29,290 nucleotides of DNA from JAOTWJ01 sp036398175 (GTDB lineage Bacteria; Gemmatimonadota; Gemmatimonadetes; Gemmatimonadales; GWC2-71-9). The notes beneath the pieces are model-generated. The model was not told the origin of the DNA, made no database searches, and worked only from the letters and a program-made list of their open reading frames with translations. The stretch is taken from contig DASWHL010000033.1 in assembly GCA_036398175.1 (NCBI GenBank), positions 1 through 29,290 on the forward strand, given 5' to 3'. Positions 20,986 to 29,290 of this stretch are shown piece after piece. Positions within the stretch are counted from its first letter, which is position 1; each line of letters starts with the position of its first letter. The translations under genes were made by a program, and so were the position numbers.

Positions 20986-23718
20986 TCAGTTCTCCTCGGG
21001 CGCGGTGGTCACGCGCGGTCGGTCGGCGGCGGGCGCCTCCTTCTTTTCCTTGTCCATCAGCGCTTTCCGCTCCGCCTCCCGCTGCTGCTGCCGCAGGCGA
21101 TCCAGCGCCCGGTCGAAATACAGCTGGCCGTCCACGTAGGTCTGCTCGACCACGCCCATCACGGAAAGCGGGTGGCCGTTGAACACCGCCAGGTCCGCGT
21201 CCTTGCCGACCTCGATGGACCCCACCCGATCCTGCACGCCGAGCTGGATGGCCGGGTTCAGCGTCACGAGCTTCAGGGCCTCCGTCTCCGAGAGCCCACC
21301 CCACTTGATGGCCTTGGCGGCTTCCTGGTTCAGGTGCCGCATCTCCTCGGGACTGTCCGAGTTGATGGACGACACCACGCCCCGCTCGGTCATGAGGGCC
21401 GCGTTGTGCGGGATGGCGTCGTACGCCTCGACCTTGTACGCCCACCAGTCGGAGAACGTGGACGCGCCCGCCCCGTGCGCGGCGATCTCGTCGGCCACCT
21501 TGTAGCCCTCGAGCACGTGCTGGAACGTGGCGATCCGGAAGTCGAACTCCTCCGCCAGCCGCACCAATTGGAGGATCTCGTCGGCGCGGTACGAGTGCGC
21601 GTGCACCAGCCGCCGGCCGTCCAGGATCTCGGCCAGCGCCTCCCGCTCGAGATCCCGGCGCGGGGCCACCACGGTGCGGCCTTGCCGCTCGGGCAGCGCC
21701 TGGTAGGCCTTCCACTCGGCCGCATACCGCTGCGCCTCGAGGAACGCCTGCCGGATCACGTCCTGGACGCCCATGCGGGTGGCGGGGTAGCGGTCGGGGG
21801 TGCGGTCGCGCTTGGTGTTCTCGCCGAGGGCGAACTTGATGCCCGGCGGCGCCCCGTCGAGCAGCAGGCCCTTCGCGTCCGCGCCCCAGCGCAGCTTGAT
21901 GACCGCGTTCTTCCCGCCGATGGGGTTGGCCGAGCCGTGCAGCACGTTCACGCTCGTGACCCCACCCGCCAGCGCCCGGTAGATGGCCACGTCGTCCTGG
22001 TCGAGCACGTCCTCGATGCCCACCATGGCGGACACCGAGACGCTGCCCTCGTTCACCGCGTCCGTCGCGATGTGCGAGTGGGCGTCAATGATGCCCGGCG
22101 TCACGTACTTGCCGGTGGCGTCCACGATGGTCGCTCCCGCCGGCGCGGCAACGTCCTTCCCCACCGCGGCGATCTTGCCGTCACGGATCAGGATCGAGCC
22201 GTTCTCGATCGTGCCGTTGGTGACCGTCAGGATCGTGGCGTTGCGGATGAGCGTGACGCGGTTGGCCGCGTACGGCCCACGGTCGTCCGTCATGGGAACG
22301 AGCGGGCCGACCTCGGCGGCGGCGCGGCGGCGGCGCGGCGCGCTGTCCGCCGAGGCGACCGCGGGCTGCGCGCCCTCGTACTGGCGACCGTCCACGAACA
22401 CCATCTTCACCTTCGTGCTGTCGGCGAACAGCGGGCCGTCGGTCACGAGCACGTTGGCGATCTTGCCCGTCTCCAGCGTGCCGAGCCGGTCCGCCACGCC
22501 GAAGATCTCGGCGGGGGTCCGCGTCAGGGCCCGGAGCGCGGCGTCCGGCGAGAGTCCCAGCGCGATGGCCTTCCGGATGTTCGTCAGGGTCTTCTGCGGG
22601 TCGGCGCCACCGGCGTAGAAGGCGAACCGCACGCCCGCCCGCTCGAATGCGGCGGGCGTCGTGGGGGCATGCTCCCGCAGCCGCAGCGTGGAGAGCGGCG
22701 GTTCGGCATCCGGATCCGCGTCCCGCGGCGGTTCCGGCCAGTTGACGTTCACGAGCACGGGCGTCCGGCGCTCCGCCAGCAGCGCCGCCGTGCGGTAGCC
22801 CTCGTGCGCGCCGTAGACGACCGGCGCCGTCCGCGTCTCGCCGGCGATGTCGAGCGCGCGGCGGATCTCCTTGTCGTGCACGCCGGGGTACAGCACCGGC
22901 GTCCGGCCGTTCAGCACGCCCCGCAGCGGCTCCAGCGTCCGGTCGTAGGAGGGCCGTTCCTTGCCGGCCGGCGCCGCCTCGTACGCGGTCCACGCGCGGT
23001 CGTAATGGTCCGCGTCGAAGAACACCTGCTTCACGTACGCGATGGCGCCCATCAGCGAGTTGGGGTAGCCCGGGAACCCCGGCCCCGACTGGAGATTCAC
23101 GCGCTGGGCCACCGGCGTCGCGACCACCAGGTCGCGGGCGCGGTCGCCCGCGAGGTTGAGCACGGCCGCCTGGCCCGGGAACCAGCCGCGCTCGGGCACG
23201 GCCACCACGGACGTCCAGCCCGCGCGCCGCCACTGGGCCACGGCGGAGTCACCCGCGTTGGGCTCGTCCGCGGCGCTCCGCCACGTGAACGTGCCCGGCC
23301 GGTCCGCGGGGCCGCGCGAGTACTCGCCCTGCGCGGCGCCCTGCTGCGCCGCACCCCCGCCCCCACCCGGCCCCTGGCCGCCGCGTGCCGCGCGCGGCAG
23401 GCGCAGGTCGCTCGCCAGCGTCACGGTCGAGAGCGGATCAATCAGGCCCGGATAGACCGTGAGGCCCGCACCGTCAATCTCCCACGCGGCCGCGGGCACG
23501 GCCGCGGTGGCGCCGACCGCGGTGATCACGCCCTTGTGCATCACCAGCGTGCCGCGCTCGATCACGGCGCCGGTGCCGGTTACGATCCGGGCGTTGCGGA
23601 TGGCGTAGTGCGGTGGAGGGGCCGGCGCCTGCGCGTGCGCCGTGCCGGGAGCGGCGGCCGCAACGACGGCGGCGAACCCGGCAAGCCTCCCGAGCGGAGG
23701 GAATCGTCGTGCGTCCAT
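20986..23718 (-). CDS. Tandem amidohydrolase: dead N-terminal half, intact C-terminal half
   Basis: The predicted protein has 910 residues from an ATG at 23718 with GGAG eight bases upstream and a signal peptide (AAAAPGTAHAQ). Residues about 33-530 are an amidohydrolase-like half in which the HxH site is replaced by YPGLIDPLSTVTLASD; its end keeps ALTRTPAEIFGVADRLGTLETGKIANVLVTDG. Residues about 565-890 (starting with a second NRVTLIRNATILTVTNG composite domain at about 500) form a complete imidazolonepropionase-like enzyme: IIDAHSHIATD (His547, His549), RLVHAHSYRADE (His706, His708), ATFQHVLEG (His734) and SINSDSPEE (Asp788). A Gly/Gln linker (GGQGPGGGGGAAQQGAAQG) interrupts the first half. 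The C-terminus is charged (KEKKEAPAADRPRV). The substrate is unknown; a cyclic amide or peptide in the periplasm is likely for this family. It precedes the second amidohydrolase by two bases. Confidence 0.9.
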   Translation of the reverse strand: MDARRFPPLGRLAGFAAVVAAAAPGTAHAQAPAPPPHYAIRNARIVTGTGAVIERGTLVMHKGVITAVGATAAVPAAAWEIDGAGLTVYPGLIDPLSTVTLASDLRLPRAARGGQGPGGGGGAAQQGAAQGEYSRGPADRPGTFTWRSAADEPNAGDSAVAQWRRAGWTSVVAVPERGWFPGQAAVLNLAGDRARDLVVATPVAQRVNLQSGPGFPGYPNSLMGAIAYVKQVFFDADHYDRAWTAYEAAPAGKERPSYDRTLEPLRGVLNGRTPVLYPGVHDKEIRRALDIAGETRTAPVVYGAHEGYRTAALLAERRTPVLVNVNWPEPPRDADPDAEPPLSTLRLREHAPTTPAAFERAGVRFAFYAGGADPQKTLTNIRKAIALGLSPDAALRALTRTPAEIFGVADRLGTLETGKIANVLVTDGPLFADSTKVKMVFVDGRQYEGAQPAVASADSAPRRRRAAAEVGPLVPMTDDRGPYAANRVTLIRNATILTVTNGTIENGSILIRDGKIAAVGKDVAAPAGATIVDATGKYVTPGIIDAHSHIATDAVNEGSVSVSAMVGIEDVLDQDDVAIYRALAGGVTSVNVLHGSANPIGGKNAVIKLRWGADAKGLLLDGAPPGIKFALGENTKRDRTPDRYPATRMGVQDVIRQAFLEAQRYAAEWKAYQALPERQGRTVVAPRRDLEREALAEILDGRRLVHAHSYRADEILQLVRLAEEFDFRIATFQHVLEGYKVADEIAAHGAGASTFSDWWAYKVEAYDAIPHNAALMTERGVVSSINSDSPEEMRHLNQEAAKAIKWGGLSETEALKLVTLNPAIQLGVQDRVGSIEVGKDADLAVFNGHPLSVMGVVEQTYVDGQLYFDRALDRLRQQQREAERKALMDKEKKEAPAADRPRVTTAPEEN

Positions 23719-23807
23719 GGTGAGGACTCCGGAGAAATGGCCTGGGACCGTAACGATATCGCGGTGGCGCGGGCGGCGGAAGGAACGCGGCCGCTCCCGC
23801 TCTATCG

Positions 23808-24314
23808 TCATCCACCGGTGATCTTCTGCGTGAGCGCCGGCACGAGCCCCAGCAGCCGCGCGTAGAGCGCCAGCTGGGCCCGGTGGTATTCCTCCTGCGC
23901 GATGCCGTGGTGGAGCCACGCGAATTTCGTCCCCGGCTGACCGTCGAACCGCCGCAGGAACTGGAACAGCGCCAGCTCACCGCGGGCGCGGAAGGCGCGC
24001 TCGCCGTCGGCAAGCTGGGACTCGAGCAGCGCCAGCAGCTGGTCCCGCGTCGTGGCGTCGTAGGCCGGTTGCGCGTACATCGCGAGCAATTCGGGCCAGG
24101 GCGCGCGCCGGAAGTTGGTATCGTCGCGGGTCAGCTCCCCCACCATCATCATGGCCACTTCGAGGATGTGGACGACCTGCTCGCGCACGCTCCGCACCTG
24201 CGGCGTGGGCCGGAAATCGAAGTGCTCCGCCGGGATGTTGCGGACCTCGTCGAGCACGCCGTGACGCGCGTCGCGCCAGGCTTCGAGGGCTTCACCGAGC
24301 AAAGAGGCTGGCAT
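23808..24314 (-). CDS. DinB/YfiT-like putative metal-dependent protein
   Basis: The predicted protein has 168 residues from an ATG at 24314, with GGGAG five bases upstream and no export signal. It is a four-helix bundle of the DinB superfamily: SVREQVVHILEVAMMMVGEL supplies one His, and WLHHGIAQEEYHRAQLALYARLLG supplies the paired His ligands. Family members bind a metal in the bundle; some are thiol transferases, many are unassigned stress proteins. It stands 18 bases after the M50-HlyD gene and 89 bases before the tandem amidohydrolase, so it may be co-transcribed with either. Confidence 0.88.
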   Translation of the reverse strand: MPASLLGEALEAWRDARHGVLDEVRNIPAEHFDFRPTPQVRSVREQVVHILEVAMMMVGELTRDDTNFRRAPWPELLAMYAQPAYDATTRDQLLALLESQLADGERAFRARGELALFQFLRRFDGQPGTKFAWLHHGIAQEEYHRAQLALYARLLGLVPALTQKITGG

Positions 24315-24332
24315 GGGGGCTCCCTGGAAAGG

Positions 24333-26390
24333 TCAGAGCAACAGGTCGCCCCGGATCCGCTTCCGCAGGCCCCACCAGAGCGCGCCGAGCAGGTTCGAGC
24401 GTCCCACCACGACCTCGGCGTGGCCGGTGGCGCCGGGGCGGAACGCCACGGCGTCGGCGGGCAGGAGCACGCGGGCCTCGGCGCGTCCGGCCGAGTCGCC
24501 CCGGGCCGCGAGGTCGGTCACCACGGCGCGGCGGTCCGCCCGGCGATCCACGTCCGGCAGCAGGCGCACGGCCTGTCCCGGTTCCACGGCGCGCGCCCCC
24601 GCGGGTTGGAGTCGGATCCGGACCTGGACCGTATCCGAACGGTGGAACCGCACGACGACGTCCCCGGCCTCCATCAGGCGCCCGAGCAGCTCCGGGGTCC
24701 GTGGTGTCACGACGGTTCCCGTGGTGGGCGCGCGCAGCGTGAGCGCGTGGATCCGCGTGGTGATCGCGTCCAGCCGTGCCTGCCCCTCGGTCCGCAGAAT
24801 CTCGAGCCGGCGGATGGCGTCGGCCTGCCCCGCGGCGACCGCGCGGCGCCGTTCGGCGTGCAGCGAGTCCACCTCCGCCTGGAGGATGATGCGCTCGCGC
24901 TCGCGCGCGAAGCTCCGCAGCCGCACGAGCGGCCCGCCGGCCGGCACCGTGGCGCCCTCGGCCGCATACACGCGGACGACGACCGCGTCCTCGGGCGCGG
25001 CCAATGCGAACGCGGTCCGCGCTTCCACCGTGAACCGGCCCGTCACGACCCGCGGCCACGGCACGACGAGCGCCGCGATCAGCAGGGCGAGCGCCACGAG
25101 CCCGCCGGTCCGCCAGACGCGCCGCGCCGTCAGGCCCGCGCGGTGCTCCCGCACGGACGCCACCACCGCCTGCCACCAGCCGGTCAGCGACTTCCACATC
25201 ATGCTGGCCACGAGCAGCAGGAACCCCACGGCGCCCACGACGCCCCACGTTCGGCTCGCCCAGCCGAACACCCGGGCGCCGATCAGGAACAGCATCGCGG
25301 CGATGTACAGGGCCGCCAGCACCGCGTAGGTCAGCAGGATCCGGCGCTCGCGGTCGTCCGCCGGCGGCTCGGGAATGGCGAGCCGGAGCACGTGCCGCTT
25401 GATCCACCACCCGAGATGCGCGAAGGCGCGCAGCCGCAGGTTGGGGATCTCGAGCCAGTCGCTGAGCGCGTAGTACCCGTCGAGCGGGATCAGCGGGTTG
25501 GCGTTGGCCAGCACGGTCATGACGCCGCCGATCACGACGGCCGTCAGCGCGGCGTCGGCGAGCAGCGAGCCCGGCTCGAGCAGCAGCCAGGCGACGGCCG
25601 CCAGCGCCGCCAGGATGAGCTGGACCCACGAGCCGGCGGCCGTCACCCACAGCCGCTTGCGCAGCTCGGGAAACGCCCACGCGTCGTTCACGTTGCAGAA
25701 GAACGCCGGCTGGAAGTAGAGCAGCATGGCGCCGATCTCCGGCACCTGGCCGCCGAAGTACTTGCACGTGACCCCGTGGCCCAGCTCGTGGATCACAATG
25801 ATGAGCATCACGGTCGCCCACATCACGAAGATCTTGGCCGCCGTGAGCGTGCGGGGATCGAGCAGCGCACCCAGTCCGCTGCCCAGGGCGCTCCAGTTGG
25901 CCGCGAGGATGACGGCGTAGACCGCGAACAGCACCACGCCGATCGCCAGGAACGGCGCCGTGAACATGAAGCGGAGGTGCGGGAGCCAGCGCGTGAGGAC
26001 GGCATCGGGATTGCCCACGGACCACCGCATCCGCAGGAGACTTCCCTCGTACGCGCGACCCTTGAGCCGTCGGCGGCGCTCGGTGCGCAGGCGTTCCAGC
26101 AGCATGACCGACTTCTCCGCCGTGGACCGCTGGAGCAGCCCCATCTGGTTCAGCCGGCGCGCGAACCCGCCCACGTTGGCGGCGGGCAGGGCGACGCCCG
26201 CCTCGGCCAGTTGGGCCGCGACCTGGGCCGGGGTGGCGTCGCCGGTGAAGTGCTGGAGGACGAAGGCCTCGAGCGGCTTGAAGCGGAAGTACTTCTGCGA
26301 GACGGGGTCCTTCACGACGTAGCTCTGCTCACCCTGGAACGTCTGCTCCACGATGACGAGGTCCGGGCGGAGCCGCGGGCGCGGGTTCAT
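24333..26390 (-). CDS. PqqD-like / M50 metalloprotease / HlyD fusion membrane protein
   Basis: The predicted protein has 685 residues; its ATG overlaps the upstream stop as ATGA. Residues about 1-90 form a PqqD-like winged-helix domain (EQSYVVKDPVSQKYFRFKPLE, DATPAQVAAQLAEAGVAL, RLNQMGLLQRS). Residues about 130-430 form a multi-spanning M50 site-2-protease core with HELGH (His201, Glu202, His205) and the third ligand in NPLIPLDGYYALSDW (Asp304). Residues about 440-685 start with a membrane segment (GGLVALALLIAALVVPWP) and then a HlyD/lipoyl-like adaptor with a coiled-coil hairpin (ILQAEVDSLHAERRRAVAAG) and LRAPTTGTVVTPRTPELLGRLMEAGD. PqqD domains bind peptide leaders, so cleavage and export of a peptide is an attractive idea, though no peptide gene is visible. 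Similar fusions are known in other bacteria but have no settled function. Confidence 0.85.
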   Translation of the reverse strand: MNPRPRLRPDLVIVEQTFQGEQSYVVKDPVSQKYFRFKPLEAFVLQHFTGDATPAQVAAQLAEAGVALPAANVGGFARRLNQMGLLQRSTAEKSVMLLERLRTERRRRLKGRAYEGSLLRMRWSVGNPDAVLTRWLPHLRFMFTAPFLAIGVVLFAVYAVILAANWSALGSGLGALLDPRTLTAAKIFVMWATVMLIIVIHELGHGVTCKYFGGQVPEIGAMLLYFQPAFFCNVNDAWAFPELRKRLWVTAAGSWVQLILAALAAVAWLLLEPGSLLADAALTAVVIGGVMTVLANANPLIPLDGYYALSDWLEIPNLRLRAFAHLGWWIKRHVLRLAIPEPPADDRERRILLTYAVLAALYIAAMLFLIGARVFGWASRTWGVVGAVGFLLLVASMMWKSLTGWWQAVVASVREHRAGLTARRVWRTGGLVALALLIAALVVPWPRVVTGRFTVEARTAFALAAPEDAVVVRVYAAEGATVPAGGPLVRLRSFARERERIILQAEVDSLHAERRRAVAAGQADAIRRLEILRTEGQARLDAITTRIHALTLRAPTTGTVVTPRTPELLGRLMEAGDVVVRFHRSDTVQVRIRLQPAGARAVEPGQAVRLLPDVDRRADRRAVVTDLAARGDSAGRAEARVLLPADAVAFRPGATGHAEVVVGRSNLLGALWWGLRKRIRGDLLL

Positions 26391-27364
26391 TGCCCCGCGC
26401 GCACGACCCGCTCGCCGGGCACCAGCCCGCTCACGACCTCGAGGCGCCCGTCGGGCAGCGTCGCGCCGGTCGTCACGGCGCGCAGCGCGCTGCGGCCGCC
26501 CTCCCACACGAGGGCGTACCCGTCCTCGGAGATAGCGTCCGGCGGCACCGCCACCACGCGGCGCCGTTCGGCGCCCAGGCGGACCGTGACGCTCGTCCCG
26601 GGCAAGAGGTCGGCGCCGGCGGCGACGCGGAGCACGCACTCGCGCGTGCCGCTCGCCGCGTCAATCGCGGGCGACAGGCGGGCGACCGTGGCGCCGGCCG
26701 TCCGACCCTCGTGCGTGATCACGACGGCCGCGCCGCCGATGGCGATGGACGCCGCGCTCCGTTCCGGCACCCGCACCGCGACGAGGAGCGGCGCCGGCGC
26801 CGTCACGCGGAACAGCGAGTCGCCCTCGGCCACCAGCCGGCCGAGCCGGACGGTCCGCGCCGTGACCGCGCCGGCGAACGGCGCGAGGACGCGGGTCAGG
26901 TCCAGCTCGCGCCGGGCGCGCCGGAGCGCGAGCGCCGCCTGGGCAAAGGCGAACTCCGCCTGCTCCGAGTCCGCGACCGCCACCACCCCGCGGCCGCCGA
27001 GCTGGCGCATCCGCTCCACGATCTTCGTCGCGTTGGCATGCGCCTCCTCCGCCTCCGCCAGCGCGATGCGCTGGTCCACGTCCTCGAGCGTGGCGAGCAC
27101 CTGGCCCGCGCGCACCTGCGCCCCGATGTCCACGTGCACCGCCTGCGCGATGCCGGCCGACCGGGCGTAGACGATGGCGTCGTGCTCGACGTAGAGCTGG
27201 GCCTCGAGCGCCACGGGCAGGGCCACGGTCACGGTCTCGACCTCGGCCAGGGCGGGCGCATCGGCCGCCGCCGGGCCCTCACGCGCCGCCGGGGCGGACC
27301 CGCAGGCGGCGCCCAGCGCGAGCGCGGGGAGCAGCCGGGCGGGGCGTCGGGCAGTACCTACCAT
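26387..27364 (-). CDS. HlyD/RND-type periplasmic adaptor lipoprotein
   Basis: The predicted protein has 325 residues from an ATG at 27364 that overlaps the preceding gene by seven bases. The signal peptide ends in a lipobox (LLPALALGAAC, Cys21). The order is that of membrane-fusion proteins: lipoyl half (AIVYARSAGIAQAVHVDIGAQVRAGQVLATLED), an alpha hairpin (IALAEAEEAHANATKIVERMRQL to SEQAEFAFAQAALALRRARREL), second lipoyl half (LAPFAGAVTARTVRLGRLVAEGDSLF), a beta-barrel domain and a membrane-proximal end (VVAVPPDAISEDGYALVWEGG). It would bridge inner-membrane and outer-membrane parts of an export machine. No RND pump or ABC transporter gene is seen in this window, so its partners must be the flanking HlyD fusions or lie to the right. 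Confidence 0.9.
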   Translation of the reverse strand: MVGTARRPARLLPALALGAACGSAPAAREGPAAADAPALAEVETVTVALPVALEAQLYVEHDAIVYARSAGIAQAVHVDIGAQVRAGQVLATLEDVDQRIALAEAEEAHANATKIVERMRQLGGRGVVAVADSEQAEFAFAQAALALRRARRELDLTRVLAPFAGAVTARTVRLGRLVAEGDSLFRVTAPAPLLVAVRVPERSAASIAIGGAAVVITHEGRTAGATVARLSPAIDAASGTRECVLRVAAGADLLPGTSVTVRLGAERRRVVAVPPDAISEDGYALVWEGGRSALRAVTTGATLPDGRLEVVSGLVPGERVVRAGQ

Positions 27365-29290
27365 CGCAACCTCCACCAGGCGAGCCGCAGCCGGCGCAGG
27401 GGCGCACGCACCACGCGCCCCAGCACCGACGTCGGGTCCGTGAGCACCTTGGCGTGCGCCACCATGCCGGGACGCAGCCGCTCGTCGGGATTGGGCACGA
27501 GCGCGCGGACCGGGAAGGCGATCGCGTCGTCGTGCGGCGCGGGCAGCGCACCCAGCTGCGTCACCGTGCCCTCGAAGGTGCGCTGCGGCAGCGCGTCCAC
27601 GCGCAGCCGCACGCGCTGGCCGACGCGAACACGGGGCAGGTCCCGCTGCGGTACGCCGAACTCCAGCTCGAGCGTGTCCGTCCGGCCCATCGTCACGAGC
27701 ACATCGCCCTCGTCCCGCCACGCCCCCACCAGCTCCTCGGGGCGCGGCGTGAGCACGGCGCCCGTCACCGGGGCCCGGACGACCGTGGCGGCGAGCTGCT
27801 CGTCGAGCAGGGCGAGTTGCCGCTCGAGCGCCGCGAGGCGGGCCCGCTGGATGCGCTCGCCGGCCGCGTTGCCCTGGCTCGCCGCCACGGCCGCGGCCCG
27901 TTCCGCGGCGCTCGCCGCGGCCGCCGCCGCCCCGCGCTCCGCCCGCCAGTCGGCGTCGCGCAGGCGGATCAGCGGCGTCCCCTGCGCCACGGTCTGGCCC
28001 TCGCGGACGAGCACCTGCTCCACCAGCCCCGGCACCAGCGGCCGCACGTCGGCATAGGCGACCGCGCGAAACGTGGGCGCGACCCCGGCCACCCGGAACG
28101 GCCAGCGGATCACCGTCAGGGCCGCCAGTCCCCCGACGGCCGCGACGGCCATCGCCTGGCGCCGGCGCCGCGGCACCTCGAGCAGCCGGCGGCGCGTCCG
28201 CCCGATGCTGCCCAGCGCCTCGATGAGCGGCACCTGGTGGTACAGCTCCGCGTTCCGGAGCGCCACCGTGGTCTGGTTGGCGAGGATCTCGGCCAGCTCG
28301 AGCTGCGTGTCGGTGACGAAGTCCGGCGCCTGGGATTCGAACAACAGCACGCCCAGGGTGCCTTCCTCGTCGCGCAGCGGCAGGTACAGCGTGCCGCGGA
28401 CGCCCGCGCCCGCGAGGTCGTCGCCGAACGCCGCGCAGAGGGCGCGTTCCACGTCGTCCCGCGGCGCCTCGCGGTCGGCGAGGTAGACCCGGACACCGCG
28501 ATCGGCGGCCCAGGCGCCGCGCGCCGCGAGCCGCCGCACGTCGTCCGTGTCCGGCACGTCGTCCTGCCCCGCGAGGGCCCGGATGGTGCATCGGCCGCCG
28601 CGGACGAGCCCGATGGCGCCGCGGTCGAACGTGAGCGGGCGCGCCGCGAGGTTCACGACGAGTTGGAGGATGCGGTCGAGGTCGAGCGTGGAGGTGATTT
28701 CCCGGCTGATCTCGAGCAGGATCGCGAGGTCGCGTGCGCGCTTCTCCGCCGTGTGCAGCTGCGCGTTCCGCAACGCCGCCGCCGCGCTCGCGGCCAGCCC
28801 TTCGAGCACCTCGCGGTCGTGGTCGTCGAAGATGCCGAGCCCGCCGACCTTGTTCGTGACCTGAATGGACCCGACGGTGATGCCCTTCGTGATCATCGGG
28901 CTCACCATCAGGTTGGTCGTGATCATGGTGCTGGAGCGGTCCGTCTCCATCCGGAAGCGCGGATCCGCCATCGCGTTGTTCACGATCGTGGTGCGCTGCT
29001 TGCGGGCCACGTCGCCCACGAAGCCCTCGCCGATGGGCACCGTGGTGTCGAGCAGCTTCTGGCTGGCCGCGCCGAGGGCCAGCCGGCACCGCAGCACCTC
29101 TCCTTCGGCCATCCACAGCGAGCCGCCGCGCGCGCCGACCGCGTCGAGCACGGCGTTGAACACCTTGGGGAGCAGCTCGTCGAAATCGAGCGACGTGCTG
29201 AACTCCTCCGTGATGGAGCGGAGGAGACGCAAGCGGGCGATTTCGTCGCGCAGGTCCTGGGCTGTCCGACCGTCCTCGAGGCGCTGGTCG
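27358..29290 (-). CDS. Double-GAF / transmembrane / HlyD fusion protein (N-terminus beyond window)
   Basis: At least 643 residues are visible and the frame stays open to the right edge (DQRLEDGRTAQDLRDEIA, a coiled coil), so the start lies outside. Counting from the TTG codon at 29232: GAF 1 at about 10-160 (SLWMAEGEVLRCRLALG, PIGEGFVGDVARKQRTTIV, GSIQVTNKVGG), GAF 2 at about 170-335 (ILLEISREITSTLDLDRIL, TLYLPLRDEEGTLGVLLFES), a membrane helix at about 359-376 (QAMAVAAVGGLAALTVI), then a HlyD adaptor: VRPLVPGLVEQVLVREGQTVAQGTPL, an Ala/Arg-rich hairpin, VVRAPVTGAVLTPRPEELVGAWRDEGD and a beta barrel. The GAF domains are cytoplasmic and usually bind small ligands or cyclic nucleotides; the adaptor is periplasmic. 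A ligand-controlled export adaptor is inferred. Confidence 0.85.
   Translation of the reverse strand, partial: DQRLEDGRTAQDLRDEIARLRLLRSITEEFSTSLDFDELLPKVFNAVLDAVGARGGSLWMAEGEVLRCRLALGAASQKLLDTTVPIGEGFVGDVARKQRTTIVNNAMADPRFRMETDRSSTMITTNLMVSPMITKGITVGSIQVTNKVGGLGIFDDHDREVLEGLAASAAAALRNAQLHTAEKRARDLAILLEISREITSTLDLDRILQLVVNLAARPLTFDRGAIGLVRGGRCTIRALAGQDDVPDTDDVRRLAARGAWAADRGVRVYLADREAPRDDVERALCAAFGDDLAGAGVRGTLYLPLRDEEGTLGVLLFESQAPDFVTDTQLELAEILANQTTVALRNAELYHQVPLIEALGSIGRTRRRLLEVPRRRRQAMAVAAVGGLAALTVIRWPFRVAGVAPTFRAVAYADVRPLVPGLVEQVLVREGQTVAQGTPLIRLRDADWRAERGAAAAAASAAERAAAVAASQGNAAGERIQRARLAALERQLALLDEQLAATVVRAPVTGAVLTPRPEELVGAWRDEGDVLVTMGRTDTLELEFGVPQRDLPRVRVGQRVRLRVDALPQRTFEGTVTQLGALPAPHDDAIAFPVRALVPNPDERLRPGMVAHAKVLTDPTSVLGRVVRAPLRRLRLAWWRLRW

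Noticed and set aside
21172..23865. An 897-codon open frame on the plus strand
   Set aside because: Antisense to the tandem amidohydrolase, with the same skewed composition and no domain.
23883..27170. A 1095-codon open frame on the plus strand
   Set aside because: It lies opposite DinB, M50-HlyD and HlyD genes with clear motifs. Its product is His/Arg/Pro-rich low-complexity sequence typical of antisense frames in GC-rich DNA.
1..29290. CRISPR array, tRNA, rRNA or insertion sequence
   Set aside because: No evenly spaced identical repeats with unique spacers, no cloverleaf or rRNA-like segment and no transposase were seen; the repeats found are short tandem units at gene ends.

Overview
The window is high-GC bacterial DNA with densely packed genes. 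Mature secreted proteins often begin just after an ...A-Q signal-peptide end, lipoproteins are frequent, and the gene set fits an uncultured Gemmatimonadota-type bacterium: S9 peptidases, paired amidohydrolases, DUF4382 lipoproteins, CBM48/glycogen-binding-like domains next to an ECF sigma factor, and short tandem-repeat intergenic elements. That placement is inferred from gene content and style; no rRNA or tRNA gene was recognised here.

Left part (1-8035): the 5' end of a DUF4173-like membrane protein (minus) with a candidate operator upstream; a DUF4382 lipoprotein; a membrane-anchored cupredoxin-like protein that lacks one copper ligand; a coupled DUF4956 / CotH-like pair; a Shewanella-like metallophosphatase; a small basic protein; a PqiA-like membrane protein; a PlsC acyltransferase; and a BsuPI-domain protein. 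Short-unit repeats that fold into hairpins fill several gaps.

Middle (8109-16145): a secreted chymotrypsin-fold lipoprotein protease with its own sigma-70-type promoter. Next comes the most interesting locus, a tightly coupled minus-strand operon of five genes: ECF sigma factor, anti-sigma-like membrane protein with an external CBM48 domain, helical periplasmic protein, beta-rich envelope protein with a second CBM48 domain, and a paralogue of the helical protein. A second DUF4382 lipoprotein is transcribed divergently and ends at a very strong hairpin terminator. A 102-residue beta-repeat protein and a Tat-type FAD-linked oxidase follow.

Right part (16410-29290, all minus): an S9 peptidase, a DUF4440-like lipoprotein, a decayed PAP2 phosphatase, two amidohydrolase-family proteins (one a double-domain protein with a dead N-terminal half, the other lacking the HxH motif), a DinB-like protein, and an operon of three HlyD-type adaptors. 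One adaptor is fused to GAF domains, one is a lipoprotein, and one is fused to a PqqD-like domain and an M50 protease. The gene spacing from the right edge to 19697 would allow one long transcription unit.

The two strongest candidates for undescribed systems are the CBM48/sigma/anti-sigma operon (9399-13141) and the GAF-HlyD / HlyD / PqqD-M50-HlyD operon (24333-29290). The first reads naturally as a trans-envelope signalling module that senses a glucan or another envelope ligand. The second looks like an export or envelope machine that senses a cytoplasmic signal and has no ATPase within the window.
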